Positions 47,995 through 57,388 of a stretch of DNA of 64,000 nucleotides are shown in pieces. Every line of letters starts with the position of its first letter. Position 1 is the stretch's first letter. The translations under genes were made by a program, and so were the position numbers. The stretch is from the NCBI RefSeq assembly GCF_013314535.1, contig NZ_JABUAE010000002.1, positions 62,001 to 126,000 of the forward strand, written 5' to 3'. The notes below the pieces were generated by a model. It ran no database searches and was not told where the DNA came from. It saw only the letters and a program-made list of their open reading frames with translations. The DNA is from Bacillus sp. Xin1. Its GTDB lineage: Bacteria; Bacillota; Bacilli; Bacillales; Bacillaceae_G.

Positions 47995-49245
47995 TCAACC
48001 TTCTAATAATAATGATTTTGGATCTTCAAGCATTTCTTTAACAGCTACAAGGAAGCTAACTGCTTCTTTACCATCGACGATGCGGTGGTCGTAAGATAGA
48101 GCAATGTACATCATCGGACGGTTTTCCATACGTTCTGCATCGATTGCAACTGGTCTTACTTGAATTTTATGCATTCCAAGAATACCTACTTGTGGGCTGT
48201 TTAGGATTGGTGTTGACATAAGGGAACCGAACACACCACCGTTTGTAATTGTAAATGTACCACCTTGTAGTTCTTTTAATGTAAGTTTGTTATCGCGTGC
48301 TTTTTTACCTAGTTCACGAATTTCACTTTCAATTTCAGCGAAGTTCAATTGGTTTGCATCGCGTACAACTGGAACAACTAGTCCATCTGGAGCTGCTACA
48401 GCGATTCCGATGTCATAGAATTTTTTAATGATAAGCTCGTCACCTTGGATTTCAGCATTTAATAATGGGAATTGTTTTAATGCTGCAACAACTGCTTTTG
48501 TGAAGAATGACATAAAGCCAAGACGAACATCGTGTTTTTTCTCAAATGCGTCTTTACGTTCTTTACGTAATTCCATGATTGCAGTCATATCAACTTCGTT
48601 AAATGTTGTTAACATTGCAGATGTTTGTTGAACTTCTACAAGACGTTTTGCAATTGTTTGACGGCGGCGGGACATTTTTACGCGCTCAACTGGTTTTTCG
48701 AACTCAGTTGTTGCTGCTGGTTTTGGACTTGTTTTTTCTTGTTTAGGCTCTGCTTTTGGTGCAGCAGCATGTGCTTGTACATCGTGTGGTCTCACGCGGC
48801 CAAGTGGATCTGTGCTGCGTACGTCATTTAAGTCGATTCCTAATTCACGTGCCATTTTTCTAGCAGCAGGTGATGCGATAGGACGATCAGTATTTGGCAG
48901 ACCTTGTAAAGTAGTTGGTGCAGCACTTGGAGCCTCAGCTTTAGGTGCTTCAGTAACTTCTTGTTTAGGTTGTTCTGGTGCCGCTGGAGCAGGTGTACTT
49001 ACTGCCGCGCCATTTGCATCTAAAATTGCAATGATGTCGCCAACTTCAACTGTATCCCCAGGCTCTCCTAATAGTTGTGATACAATACCTGAATCTTCTG
49101 CAATGATTTCTACATTGACTTTATCAGTCTCAAGCTCAACAACGCTGCCACCTTTCTCAACTTTGTCGCCTACGTTGATAAGCCATTGTGAGATAGTTCC
49201 TTCTGAAATAGATTCTGCAAGCTCAGGTACTTTAATTTCGATCAT
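47995..49245 (-). CDS. odhB: Dihydrolipoamide succinyltransferase (E2 of 2-oxoglutarate dehydrogenase)
   Basis: A 416-residue E2 subunit. A lipoyl domain with the lipoyl-Lys in ETDKVNVEI (about residue 43) is followed by an Ala/Pro linker, an E3-binding domain ([14 protein letters not shown]), and the catalytic domain with [11 protein letters not shown] near the C-terminus. It transfers succinyl from the E1 product to CoA. GGGGAGG lies 7 bases upstream. It is downstream of odhA on the same strand. Confidence 0.96.
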   Translation of the reverse strand: MIEIKVPELAESISEGTISQWLINVGDKVEKGGSVVELETDKVNVEIIAEDSGIVSQLLGEPGDTVEVGDIIAILDANGAAVSTPAPAAPEQPKQEVTEAPKAEAPSAAPTTLQGLPNTDRPIASPAARKMARELGIDLNDVRSTDPLGRVRPHDVQAHAAAPKAEPKQEKTSPKPAATTEFEKPVERVKMSRRRQTIAKRLVEVQQTSAMLTTFNEVDMTAIMELRKERKDAFEKKHDVRLGFMSFFTKAVVAALKQFPLLNAEIQGDELIIKKFYDIGIAVAAPDGLVVPVVRDANQLNFAEIESEIRELGKKARDNKLTLKELQGGTFTITNGGVFGSLMSTPILNSPQVGILGMHKIQVRPVAIDAERMENRPMMYIALSYDHRIVDGKEAVSFLVAVKEMLEDPKSLLLEG

Positions 49246-49327
49246 TTTAAATGTCCTCCCCTTATTTGCCTAACGGTGTGTTTTGTCTGCTTTTTTCTTC
49301 GGTAATCTCCATCTTTTTCAGCTTGAT

Positions 49328-49372
49328 TGGGCAGAAATTCTTTACGACTGAGTAGGTAAGGAAATCTGCCCA
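49328..49372 (-). other. Hairpin between odhA and odhB
   Basis: TGGGCAGAAATTCTTTAC pairs, with small mismatches, with GTAAGGAAATCTGCCCA. No T-run follows on the minus strand, so it is more likely an mRNA-processing or stability structure than a terminator. Confidence 0.6.
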
Positions 49373-49400
49373 AATGAGCTAGAGTAAATCACGATTGTTT

Positions 49401-52268
49401 TTAGTTACTATAAACTTCGATTTCTTGTTTGTCTTGACGGAAGTTATACTTTGTATCTAATGCGTGTGCAACGATAAGTTCTTGCTCAGCTTTGTGTGCG
49501 AATGGATCGCCACCAGATGGGCTAGAACGATCTGGGCGTCCAATATAACCTGTTTTCACTTTATCTCCAGCAAGTTCGAACAGAATTGGAGCCATGTAAT
49601 GCCATGCGCCCATATTTCTTGGTTCTTCTTGTACCCAAATGATTTCTTCTAAGTTTTTAAAGCGTTTTATAATAGATTGAACTTTTTCAGCAGGGAATGG
49701 GTACAACTGCTCAATACGAACGATATGAACTTCATCTAAATTGTACTCATGTTTCCCAGATTCAATCTCTGCAGCTAAATCAATTGCCATTTTACCAGTT
49801 GTTAAAACAAGACGTTTTACTTTCGTTGGTTTCGTACCAAGGGTTGCTTGTTCTAGCGCAGGTTGGAAGCGTCCTTCACTTAACTCACTACCTGATGAAG
49901 TTGTAAGTGGATGACGCAATAAGCTTTTTGGTGTCATAATTACTAATGGTCGAACAGCTTCTGTACCAAGGACTGATGCTTGACGGCGCAAGATATGGAA
50001 ATATTGTGCCGCACTTGTTAAGTTTGCAACAGTCCAGTTATTTTCTGCAGCTAGTTGTAAGAAACGTTCTGGACGTGCACTAGAGTGCTCTGGTCCTTGA
50101 CCCTCATAACCATGAGGCAATAGAAGAACGAGACCGGATTTTTGTCCCCATTTTGCTCTTCCTGCTGAAATATACTGGTCAAATAATGCTTGTGCAGTAT
50201 TTGAGAAGTCACCGTACTGCGCTTCCCACATAACTAAAGTTTCTGGAGCGAACACGTTATAGCCATATTCATAACCAACAACAGCAGCTTCAGATAACGG
50301 ACTGTTATGAACTGAGAAAGATGCATTGATATTCGGTAATCGGTGCAACGGTGAATATGTTTCGTTTGTTTCTGTATCATGTAATACGATATGACGGTGT
50401 GCGAACGTACCACGTTGTGAATCTTGACCAGTTAAACGAATTGGCGTACCTTCTTGTAAAATAGAAGCGAATGCTAAAGACTCAGCAAGTGCCCATTCAA
50501 TTTTACCGTTCTCTTCAAGAGCATCTTTGCGGCGCTCAAGAATCTTCTTCACTTTCGGATATACGTTAAAGCCTTCTGGCCAAGTTAAAAGTCCTTCGTT
50601 AATTGCGCGAAGTGTTTCAAGTGGAAGACCAGTATCAATCGGCTGAATTCCTTTCGCGACAACATCTGGAACTTTAACGTGAATTGCTGCGTCACTTGTA
50701 TCTGCTGGTGGTACTTGTGCATATTCAGCTTTTAACTCTTCTTGTATAAACTGTGTAATTGTTTCAACCTCATCTGTATTTAGAACGCCAGCAGCTTCTA
50801 ATTGGCTCGCATATAACGCTCTTACAGTTGGATGGTTTTTAATTTTCTTATAAACTTGTGGTTGCGTAACTGCTGGGTCATCCATTTCGTTATGTCCGTA
50901 ACGACGGTAACCGATTAAATCGATTAAGAAGTCTTTTTTGAACAGCATACGATATTGAATTGCCAGATCAGCAGCTGCAAGACAAGCTTCAGGATCGTCA
51001 GCATTTACATGGACGATTGGAATATCGAAACCTTTTGCAAGGTCACTTGAATATTTTGTAGAACGAGAATCATAGCTATCTGTTGTAAAGCCAACTGAGT
51101 TATTTGCAATAATGTGAATCGTTCCACCTGTTTGGTATGCATTTAGTCTGCTTAAGTTTAAAGTCTCAGATACGATACCTTGACCAGGGAATGCAGCGTC
51201 ACCGTGAACTAAAATTACGAATGATTTCGAAACGTCTTGTTCAGGATAACCAGCTTTTTTACGATTTTCTTGAGCTGCACGTGCATAACCTTCAACAACT
51301 GGATTAACAAACTCAAGGTGACTCGGGTTATTTGCTAATGTAACGCGTGTGCTAGCTTCTTCAGAGCCAACGACTTGTTCTCTACCTAAATGGTATTTCA
51401 CATCGCCAGTCCAGCCAGCATTACGAGTTACACCTTCTATTGTTGCATGTTTAAATTCAGCAAACATGTGACTATATGGTTTTTCTAATACATGAGCGAG
51501 TACGCTAAGACGGCCACGGTGAGCCATACCGATCATAACGTCATTTACGCCGCCCTTAGCACCTTCAGAAATAATTTCATCAAGTACAGGTACAAGCATA
51601 TCAACGCCTTCAATAGAGAAACGTTTTTGACCTACAAATGTTTTATGCAAAAATTGCTCGAAACCTTCAATCGCTGTTAAACGTTTTAAAAGAGCAATTC
51701 GTTTTTTATTTGGTAGTGGTTGACGCAAGGAATTTGATTCCACCATTTGATGCAACCACGCACGTTCTTCACGATCTTGTATATGAGAAAATTCATAGGC
51801 TAAAGATTTAGTATAAACATCTTTTAATCTATTAATTACATCAAGAGCTGTGTGAATACCATTTGGGGCATCTGGCCATACTGTTTTCGCTGGAATCGCT
51901 TTCAAATCTTCATCGTTCAATTCCCGCATTGCTTCATGAACAAGGGATTGTCCATCAGTAGGATCTTCCATCGGATTAATATGAGCCGATAGGTGTCCGA
52001 ACGAACGGATACTTTCTACAACTTGCACCACTTTAAGAATTTTTTCAATGTTTCCTGTACCTTGAGGAGAAAAATTTGTTTCTTTGTTGTCCCCTGTTAC
52101 GACATCAGCTTGGAATGAAGGAGCTCCAAAAGTTTCAAAAAGCTCTTGTAATTCCGGATCAACAGAACCTTCATTAGTCACGTAACGATCATACTGTTCA
52201 ATAACATAGCCAAGGTTCGGACCATGGAATTTGGCCCAAGGGTTTGTCGCTGTATTCTTCCTCGTCAT
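49401..52268 (-). CDS. odhA: 2-oxoglutarate dehydrogenase E1 (decarboxylating)
   Basis: A 955-residue thiamine-diphosphate enzyme that decarboxylates 2-oxoglutarate in the TCA cycle. Typical motifs are [18 protein letters not shown] near residue 250, [10 protein letters not shown] and [18 protein letters not shown] in the TPP region, and [19 protein letters not shown] in the transketolase-like C-terminal half. The start ATG is 8 bases after GGGAGG. First gene of the odhAB operon. A cre-like site and a -10-like box far upstream suggest carbon catabolite control. Confidence 0.96.
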   Translation of the reverse strand: MTRKNTATNPWAKFHGPNLGYVIEQYDRYVTNEGSVDPELQELFETFGAPSFQADVVTGDNKETNFSPQGTGNIEKILKVVQVVESIRSFGHLSAHINPMEDPTDGQSLVHEAMRELNDEDLKAIPAKTVWPDAPNGIHTALDVINRLKDVYTKSLAYEFSHIQDREERAWLHQMVESNSLRQPLPNKKRIALLKRLTAIEGFEQFLHKTFVGQKRFSIEGVDMLVPVLDEIISEGAKGGVNDVMIGMAHRGRLSVLAHVLEKPYSHMFAEFKHATIEGVTRNAGWTGDVKYHLGREQVVGSEEASTRVTLANNPSHLEFVNPVVEGYARAAQENRKKAGYPEQDVSKSFVILVHGDAAFPGQGIVSETLNLSRLNAYQTGGTIHIIANNSVGFTTDSYDSRSTKYSSDLAKGFDIPIVHVNADDPEACLAAADLAIQYRMLFKKDFLIDLIGYRRYGHNEMDDPAVTQPQVYKKIKNHPTVRALYASQLEAAGVLNTDEVETITQFIQEELKAEYAQVPPADTSDAAIHVKVPDVVAKGIQPIDTGLPLETLRAINEGLLTWPEGFNVYPKVKKILERRKDALEENGKIEWALAESLAFASILQEGTPIRLTGQDSQRGTFAHRHIVLHDTETNETYSPLHRLPNINASFSVHNSPLSEAAVVGYEYGYNVFAPETLVMWEAQYGDFSNTAQALFDQYISAGRAKWGQKSGLVLLLPHGYEGQGPEHSSARPERFLQLAAENNWTVANLTSAAQYFHILRRQASVLGTEAVRPLVIMTPKSLLRHPLTTSSGSELSEGRFQPALEQATLGTKPTKVKRLVLTTGKMAIDLAAEIESGKHEYNLDEVHIVRIEQLYPFPAEKVQSIIKRFKNLEEIIWVQEEPRNMGAWHYMAPILFELAGDKVKTGYIGRPDRSSPSGGDPFAHKAEQELIVAHALDTKYNFRQDKQEIEVYSN

Positions 52269-52614
52269 TTGTTTAAACCTCCCAATGCATATATTCCTTT
52301 TTTCATGTGAAAAGGATGCATTTCACTCTTTTCATAATTGATGAATCAGTAATGAATGTAAATGTTATCTTTACTCTTATGTTATTACAATAATTTACAT
52401 AATACCAAACATTATTACTTATCCGTTTTGTAAAAAAACATTCACAATTACTTATCACCTAAGTTAATCTTTCATGTTATAAAGTAATTTTAGGGAAAAA
52501 ATAGGTGATTTCATTTGATACATCCATCATTGGGAAAGATTATCCCGATGAAAGTCTAAAAGTAATTGTTAGAATTTTCCGCCAAAAACTCCTTTGAATT
52601 ATGTATATTAAAAT

Positions 52615-52639
52615 AATAAGCGCTTTCAAGAATATTATA
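52615..52639 (-). promoter_or_regulatory. Candidate odhA promoter with overlapping cre site
   Basis: On the minus strand TATAAT (52639-52634) is followed 5 bases later by TGAAAGCGCTTATT, 12 of 14 matches to the CcpA cre consensus. Its place just past the transcription start would suit CcpA roadblock repression. The -35 is poor, and the implied leader is about 360 bases. Confidence 0.45.
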
Positions 52640-52952
52640 CAACAATATAACAGAATATAGTATAAAAAATAAAAAATTATGAATTTATCGTAAACTGTCT
52701 TTCAATAGTGTTAAATATTGAAAGAAAAAAAGAAAAATTTGCTTATAAGTGATGATTATGATTTAAAAATGGCTTATAAATCGTTAGTTTTTGCAAATAT
52801 AGCAGAAAATTGCTTGAAAACGGTAGCTCATTTCATGCAAATAGGAAGAGAATTTGTATATGTGAAAATACAAAGTGCATATAGCTATACTAATTTTTCC
52901 TAATTAGAGAAGGATTAATATAACGAAATTTTTCGGTGTAAATGGAAAAGAA

Positions 52953-53056
52953 ATAAAACCGTTTTTTTAGATGGAAGAGAGAATTTGTTCATACGTTTAG
53001 AGCCTTTTTCTGTCCCGTGCCAAGCAAAAACAAAGAGAAGGGGACAGGAATAAGGA
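52953..53056 (+). repeat. Hairpin-bearing dispersed repeat, weak copy 4
   Basis: GGAAGAGAGAATTTG, GAGCCTTTTTCTGTCCCGTGCC and AAAAACAAAG follow the same order as copies 1-3, but the stem and the GCATAGAA loop are degraded. Confidence 0.4.
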
Positions 53057-53280
53057 AGAAACATAATATTTTATTTGTATTCATTCGTTATACTTTACCA
53101 CTTTGGTTATAAAAATAGTCATTATAAGGAGGAGGGCGGGCGTTCCAGTAGATACGGAATCTAACTGTGGAGTATAGTGCAAAAAATTTACTCATATAAA
53201 CTGCACCTTATGTAAAGGAAGTTTGACGTAAAGGTTCCTTTACCTTTATGCTGTATGTAAGTAAGGGGGGAGAAATTTCC

Positions 53281-53487
53281 TTGGAAAATAAAATGGTAGA
53301 ATACCGAAAGAAATTTGGATTCTCTCAAGAGAAGTTAGCTGAAAAGCTTGGAGTATCTAGGCAAACCATTATTTCAATTGAAAAAGGAAAATATGATCCA
53401 TCGCTTCCTTTAGCATTTGAAATTGCGAAAACATTTCAGACAACCATTGAGAATGTATTTCTTTATGAGGGGAAAGAAGAGGAATGA
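53281..53487 (+). CDS. Small XRE-type transcriptional regulator
   Basis: A 68-residue helix-turn-helix protein: YRKKFGFSQEKLAEKLGVSR with recognition helix RQTIISIEKGKYDP. This short form often pairs with a membrane protein gene, as here. The start TTG at 53281 gives LENKMVEYRKK and has GGGGGGAG about 10 bases before it; relatives start with MKNKIKEYRKK-type sequence. It probably represses its own operon. The membrane gene follows 19 bases later. Confidence 0.85.
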   Translation: MENKMVEYRKKFGFSQEKLAEKLGVSRQTIISIEKGKYDPSLPLAFEIAKTFQTTIENVFLYEGKEEE

Positions 53488-53506
53488 TAGAAAAGGGGGA
53501 ATAGTA

Positions 53507-53884
53507 ATGAATTATTCACAGAAGTACTTTATGATTATTGGTATGCTCTTTTTAATTATGAGTGGATTCATGGTATTAGCAGGGGTTATGACACATTCTG
53601 CGCCGCCCACTCCGACTTATACATTAGTATCGATGATGATTATGTGCTTTTGCTTAAGCTATTTACATCCGCAATTTAAAGAAAAAGATGAGCGAATGAA
53701 GTTGATTCGTCAAAAAGGAATGTTTTATTCTTTCTTTGCATTATTGATATATTACATTGTTTTTTCATTTGGACTACATTTAGAAATCATTATATTGACC
53801 GCTGGAGAACTACTTAATATTTTAGCTGCATTAACAATTAGTACAGTTTTTATTTCGTTTGTTGTTTTATCTAAAAGATATTAA
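53507..53884 (+). CDS. Small membrane protein paired with XRE regulator
   Basis: A 125-residue protein with four hydrophobic segments (about residues 5-25, 35-55, 70-90 and 95-120). It is rich in Met and Ile; no family assigned. The ATG follows AAAAGGGGGAATAG. Typical of two- or three-gene XRE/membrane cassettes in Bacillus. Confidence 0.75.
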   Translation: MNYSQKYFMIIGMLFLIMSGFMVLAGVMTHSAPPTPTYTLVSMMIMCFCLSYLHPQFKEKDERMKLIRQKGMFYSFFALLIYYIVFSFGLHLEIIILTAGELLNILAALTISTVFISFVVLSKRY

Positions 53885-53925
53885 GTGGAAAATAATAAAT
53901 AGGTCTTATATAGGAAGGAGAAAAA

Positions 53926-54111
53926 ATGCAACTTCTTTATACGTTTGGTATCAGTATTATTTTAGTTCTATTCATGTATTTCTTCGTTCGTAAAGATATT
54001 ACGAAAGATAATACACTCACAAAGAGAGGTTTTTATAAATTAATTGGGTGTTTAGCAGTGATGTTTATAGGGATTATTGTGATGATTGTTTTGGTGATTC
54101 AGAAATTCTAG
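53926..54111 (+). CDS. Small two-span membrane protein
   Basis: A 61-residue protein with two hydrophobic helices (residues 4-20 and 40-58) separated by a charged loop (RKDITKDNTLTKRGF). GGAAGGAG lies 5 bases upstream. It is 41 bases after the previous membrane gene and likely co-transcribed. The function is unknown. Confidence 0.65.
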   Translation: MQLLYTFGISIILVLFMYFFVRKDITKDNTLTKRGFYKLIGCLAVMFIGIIVMIVLVIQKF

Positions 54112-54164
54112 AGATGGTGTAGAGCGGAATAGGCATTGACATTGAACTAGAGTTTTAAGGTTTA

Positions 54165-54214
54165 TAGAAAAGGATAGATTGACTTGTAAAAGTTAATCTA
54201 TCCTTTTCTACATT
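54165..54214 (+). terminator. Rho-independent terminator
   Basis: TAGAAAAGGATAGATT pairs perfectly with AATCTATCCTTTTCTA. It ends the XRE cassette. The rest of the gap to 54435 shows only AT-rich sequence. Confidence 0.9.
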
Positions 54215-54435
54215 TCTTATAGGTGACTGATATTGTGCAGTTGCCCTTTTGTTGTTTCAAATTACATACAAAAATAGATTAATTCCAGTATGCACTAAGT
54301 TTGAAATTGGATTTCATTCTATTTAATTTTTATTACAATTATGTTACTACTCTTATTCTTATCTTAGAAACAATTATACTTATACATAGTACATATGTTT
54401 AGTCAATGATAAAATTTAGGAAAAGGAAGGAATTT

Positions 54436-55572
54436 ATGAGAAAACAAATTATAGCACTCACTTTAGCTGCGGCTCTAGGACTCGGTTTCCAACCGAATAG
54501 TAGTTTAGCAGAAACATCAAATACTATAACACAAGCGGCTCCTCAGCAAAATGGATGGAAATCACAAAATGGGAAATGGTTTTATTATCAAAATGGTAGT
54601 AAAAAAACAGGATGGATTACGGTAAATAATCAATGGTATTACCTAGATGGAGCAGCTGGCGGAGCGATGAAGACGGGCTGGTTGAAGTACGGAGGTAGTT
54701 GGTATTACTTAGATGGAGCAGCCGGTGGAGCGATGAAGACGGGCTGGTTGAAGTACGGGGGTAGTTGGTATTACTTAGATGGAGCAGCCGGCGGAGCGAT
54801 GAAGACGGGCTGGTTGAAGTACGGAGGTAGTTGGTATTACTTAGATGGAGCAGCCGGTGGAGCAATGAAGACGGGCTGGTTGAAGTACGGGGGTAGTTGG
54901 TATTACTTAGATGGAGCAGCCGGCGGAGCAATGAAGACGGGCTGGTTACAAACAGGAGGTAGCTGGTACTACTTAGATGAAGCAGCCGGCGGAGCAATGA
55001 AGACAGGCTGGTTAAACAAATGGGGATTTTGGTACTACTTAGATGGAGCAGCCGGCGGAGCAATGAAGACAGGCTGGTTACAAACAGGAGGTAGCTGGTA
55101 CTACTTAGATGAAGCGGCCGGCGGAGCAATGAAGACAGGCTGGTTAAACAAATGGGGATTTTGGTACTACTTAGATGCAGCAACTGGCGGAACAATGAAA
55201 ACAGGTTGGAATAAGATTGATGCAAAAATGAATTATTTCAAAGATGGTGGACAATGGGTAAATACACGTGAGCTAACGGTTAGATCAACAGCATACTCAA
55301 ACGATCCAGCAGAAAATGGTGTGAAACCTGGTCAACATGTTTATACGAGCATGGGCGATGATTTAACAGCCAATCCACATTTAAAAGTGATTGCTGTGGA
55401 TCCTAAAGTTATTCCACTTGGATCAAATGTATATGTAGAAGGGTATGGTCCAGCTGGAGCTAGGGATACTGGTGGGGCTATTAAAGGGAATAAAATAGAT
55501 GTATTCATTCCTTCCAAGCAGGATGTTTGGAACTGGGGAGTTAGAACAGTAAAGGTATATGTATTACCTTAA
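54436..55572 (+). CDS. Secreted cell-wall-binding-repeat protein with 3D domain
   Basis: A 378-residue secreted protein. A signal peptide covers residues 1-26 (MRKQIIALTLAAALGLGF then SSLAE). Residues about 35-265 are choline-binding-type cell wall repeats, 22 residues each (MKTGWLKYGGSWYYLDGAAG). The C-terminus (about 285-378) is a 3D domain (LTVRSTAYSND, then IAVDPKVIPLG, DTGGAIKGNKIDVFI), which has the Asp triad of MltA-type lytic transglycosylases. It is probably a peptidoglycan-modifying enzyme tethered to the wall. AAGGAAGG precedes ATG 54436; an in-frame ATG at 54406 lacks a site. Both flanks have terminators, so it is monocistronic. Confidence 0.88.
   Translation: MRKQIIALTLAAALGLGFQPNSSLAETSNTITQAAPQQNGWKSQNGKWFYYQNGSKKTGWITVNNQWYYLDGAAGGAMKTGWLKYGGSWYYLDGAAGGAMKTGWLKYGGSWYYLDGAAGGAMKTGWLKYGGSWYYLDGAAGGAMKTGWLKYGGSWYYLDGAAGGAMKTGWLQTGGSWYYLDEAAGGAMKTGWLNKWGFWYYLDGAAGGAMKTGWLQTGGSWYYLDEAAGGAMKTGWLNKWGFWYYLDAATGGTMKTGWNKIDAKMNYFKDGGQWVNTRELTVRSTAYSNDPAENGVKPGQHVYTSMGDDLTANPHLKVIAVDPKVIPLGSNVYVEGYGPAGARDTGGAIKGNKIDVFIPSKQDVWNWGVRTVKVYVLP
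54649..55176 (+). repeat. 66-bp in-gene tandem repeat (eight units)
   Basis: Eight near-identical units. The first four carry the LKYGG variant; the last four alternate LQTGG and LNKWG variants, so a two-unit (132-bp) block has itself been duplicated. Confidence 0.88.
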
Positions 55573-55622
55573 AACTGATTGTAGTTTATGTACATATTGC
55601 TATGTTGATAGTTTTTTAGTAG

Positions 55623-55666
55623 AAAGAGCTTCTTTAAGTATAGACTTGGAGAAGCTCTTTTGTTTT
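55623..55666 (+). terminator. Rho-independent terminator
   Basis: AAAGAGCTTCT pairs with AGAAGCTCTTT, followed by a T-run. Confidence 0.85.
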
Positions 55667-55804
55667 ATGTAAATACAATTATTTTATTTTCTCTAAAAGC
55701 AGAATATTCTTGAGAAATAAATATATGTACTTTTTGTTTATTCTAATTTTGGTATTGTTTATTATAGGGAGCTTTGATAGAAAAAAGAAGAGGGAGGGTT
55801 ATTT

Positions 55805-56899
55805 ATGAACGTTCAAACAAAAGGGAATGAACAAATTACACTATTATTAAATCAGTGGTATTTAGAGATTCGCTCTAGAAATTTAGAAAAATCTACCGAA
55901 TTAAAAAAGGAAGTAGATACAAAGGTTAATGAGATGAAAGAGAACAAGGAGCTATTTCAGCATTATTTACTCCTGAATTTTCGATATGATTTTTTGATGG
56001 ATAATTTGGGGGTATCTAAAGATAGTTTTGATGAAATTGCTTCTTTAGGTGTACCGACAAATCAGTCACTAGCTTACTATTATCATTTTTTTAAAGCGAT
56101 TCACTCTGATGCAATTGGTGAATATAAGTTAGCGAAAGAGCACTATGAGAAGGCAGAAAGTCTCTTGAAGTATATTTATGATGAACTTGAACATGCAGAG
56201 TTTTATTATAAACTTGGGTATTCTTACTATGATACTTATCAAGCTGTACTAGCGATGAAGTATTTAAATAAAGCGAAAGATATGTTTTTAAAACATACGG
56301 GCTGTGAAACCAATATAGCTTTTTGTAATAACCTTTTAGGATTAGCTTGTACGCATTTGAGAGAGTATGAGTTGGCTGAAGAGTATTTGACTTCTGCAAT
56401 GAACACTTTCCAGAAGATAGGTGAAAAGAAGTTTATTACGATGGCCAAACATAATCTTGGCCTACTGTATGGAAGTCAAGATCTTTCAGAAGTAGCCATT
56501 CGTTATCTTTCTGAGGTAATCAAAAACTCACCAAATCATTATAAAGCTATTTTTATTAAAGCTAGAGAACACTTTAAATTAGATGAAACAAATATAGCAT
56601 CAGAATTAATTGAAAAAGGGTTAAGCATTTGTACGAATTTAGAGAATGAACAATATCAATATCGTTTTGTAATCCTTAGGGAAATGAATAAAAAGGTTTC
56701 AGCTGAGGAGTTGGAAAAAGCAGTTTTAGCAGGAATGGACTACTTCAAAAAAGAAGAATTATGGGAGTATATCCAAGAATATACTGAGGTAGTGGCTGTT
56801 CATTACCATAATGAAGGTAATTTTGAGCAGAGTAGCAAGTATTTTTATTTAAGTTATAAGGCTAAAAAAGAAATTCATAGGAAGGGGGCGTTAAAATGA
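55805..56899 (+). CDS. Rap-type aspartyl phosphate phosphatase / TPR regulator
   Basis: A 364-residue Rap-family protein. Residues about 5-70 form the N-terminal three-helix bundle (LLNQWYLEIRSRNLEKS), and the rest is six to seven TPRs (AMKYLNKAKDMFLKH, AEEYLTSAMNTFQKIG, AKHNLGLLYGSQDLSEVAIRYL). Rap proteins dephosphorylate Spo0F or block response regulators such as ComA, and are inhibited by a matured Phr peptide. A small peptide gene overlaps its stop by 4 bases, as in rap-phr pairs. GGGAGGG is about 6 bases before the ATG. The target is unknown. Confidence 0.93.
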   Translation: MNVQTKGNEQITLLLNQWYLEIRSRNLEKSTELKKEVDTKVNEMKENKELFQHYLLLNFRYDFLMDNLGVSKDSFDEIASLGVPTNQSLAYYYHFFKAIHSDAIGEYKLAKEHYEKAESLLKYIYDELEHAEFYYKLGYSYYDTYQAVLAMKYLNKAKDMFLKHTGCETNIAFCNNLLGLACTHLREYELAEEYLTSAMNTFQKIGEKKFITMAKHNLGLLYGSQDLSEVAIRYLSEVIKNSPNHYKAIFIKAREHFKLDETNIASELIEKGLSICTNLENEQYQYRFVILREMNKKVSAEELEKAVLAGMDYFKKEELWEYIQEYTEVVAVHYHNEGNFEQSSKYFYLSYKAKKEIHRKGALK

Positions 56900-57030
56900 A
56901 GAAGACATTACTTAGCTTAATGGGAATTGTAACGATTTTTACTTTAACACTTGGAGTACATACTTCAGTAGATAAGGAACAAAATATTACTCTAGTGAAA
57001 AGCATGGCAGATGGAGACGGTGGTGGTTGA
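56896..57030 (+). CDS. Phr signalling peptide precursor
   Basis: A 44-residue peptide with a Lys-Lys start and hydrophobic segment (MKKTLLSLMGIVTIFTLTLG), a short linker (VDKEQNITLVKS), and the C-terminal tail MADGDGGG. It overlaps the rap stop (ATGA). It is the right size and architecture for a Phr pro-peptide exported by Sec and re-imported by Opp. The active peptide is probably near the C-terminal end. The Gly-rich end is unusual. A terminator follows at once. Confidence 0.88.
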   Translation: MKKTLLSLMGIVTIFTLTLGVHTSVDKEQNITLVKSMADGDGGG

Positions 57031-57049
57031 TTTTTTTAAGAAATTAACA

Positions 57050-57085
57050 GGAGCAGGGAGAAATCCTTGCTTTATTTTTTTGTGC
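57050..57085 (+). terminator. Rho-independent terminator
   Basis: AGCAGGG pairs with CCTTGCT (one G-U) followed by TTATTTTTTT. It closes the rap-phr operon. The remaining sequence to 57330 shows no gene. Confidence 0.8.
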
Positions 57086-57331
57086 AGAAATATGAAGTAA
57101 TGTAGCAGAGAATATGCAGGAAAGAAAATTATAAAACCTTTTCTCTATTAATCTAGACCGTGAAAAAAGCTGCTTCTGAGTCATTTGAGTAGCAGATTGG
57201 CAGTAGCCTTTTTGTAACTCGTGATGCCTTACTTTGAGCAACTCAGTTTTAGATTATACGAATAGTTTCATCATTTCATGTAGTATTGGGAATTATTTTT
57301 AACCAATATTTTCTTAAAAAACCCTTCTAAA

Positions 57332-57368
57332 AGAACGTAGGTTCGTATATAATAAGAACGAACGTTCT
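57332..57368 (+). promoter_or_regulatory. Promoter with two LexA (SOS) boxes
   Basis: AGAACGTAGGTTCG (57332-57345) and AGAACGAACGTTCT (57355-57368) both match GAAC-N4-GTTC. They flank TATAAT (57348-57353), so LexA would cover the promoter. Confidence 0.8.
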
Positions 57369-57388
57369 GTATTTTAGGAGTGATTATC

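Larger units (their letters stand above)
52269..53280. other. Long intergenic region upstream of odhA and of a small XRE gene
   Basis: About 1 kb. It holds the odhA leader and promoter, a cre-like site, an 8-bp-stem hairpin at 52528-52550 (CATTGGGA/TCCCGATG), a weak copy of the hairpin repeat at 52953-53056, and the promoter of the XRE gene. A short plus-strand open frame from 52718 lacks a ribosome site and is not called. Confidence 0.5.

Noticed and set aside
52718-52903. 61-codon plus-strand frame starting with TTG
   Set aside because: No ribosome site, odd composition, no recognisable family.
54617-55225. 202-codon minus-strand frame rich in Leu/Ser/Arg
   Set aside because: Antisense shadow of the 66-bp repeat in the wall-binding protein; composition follows the repeat period.
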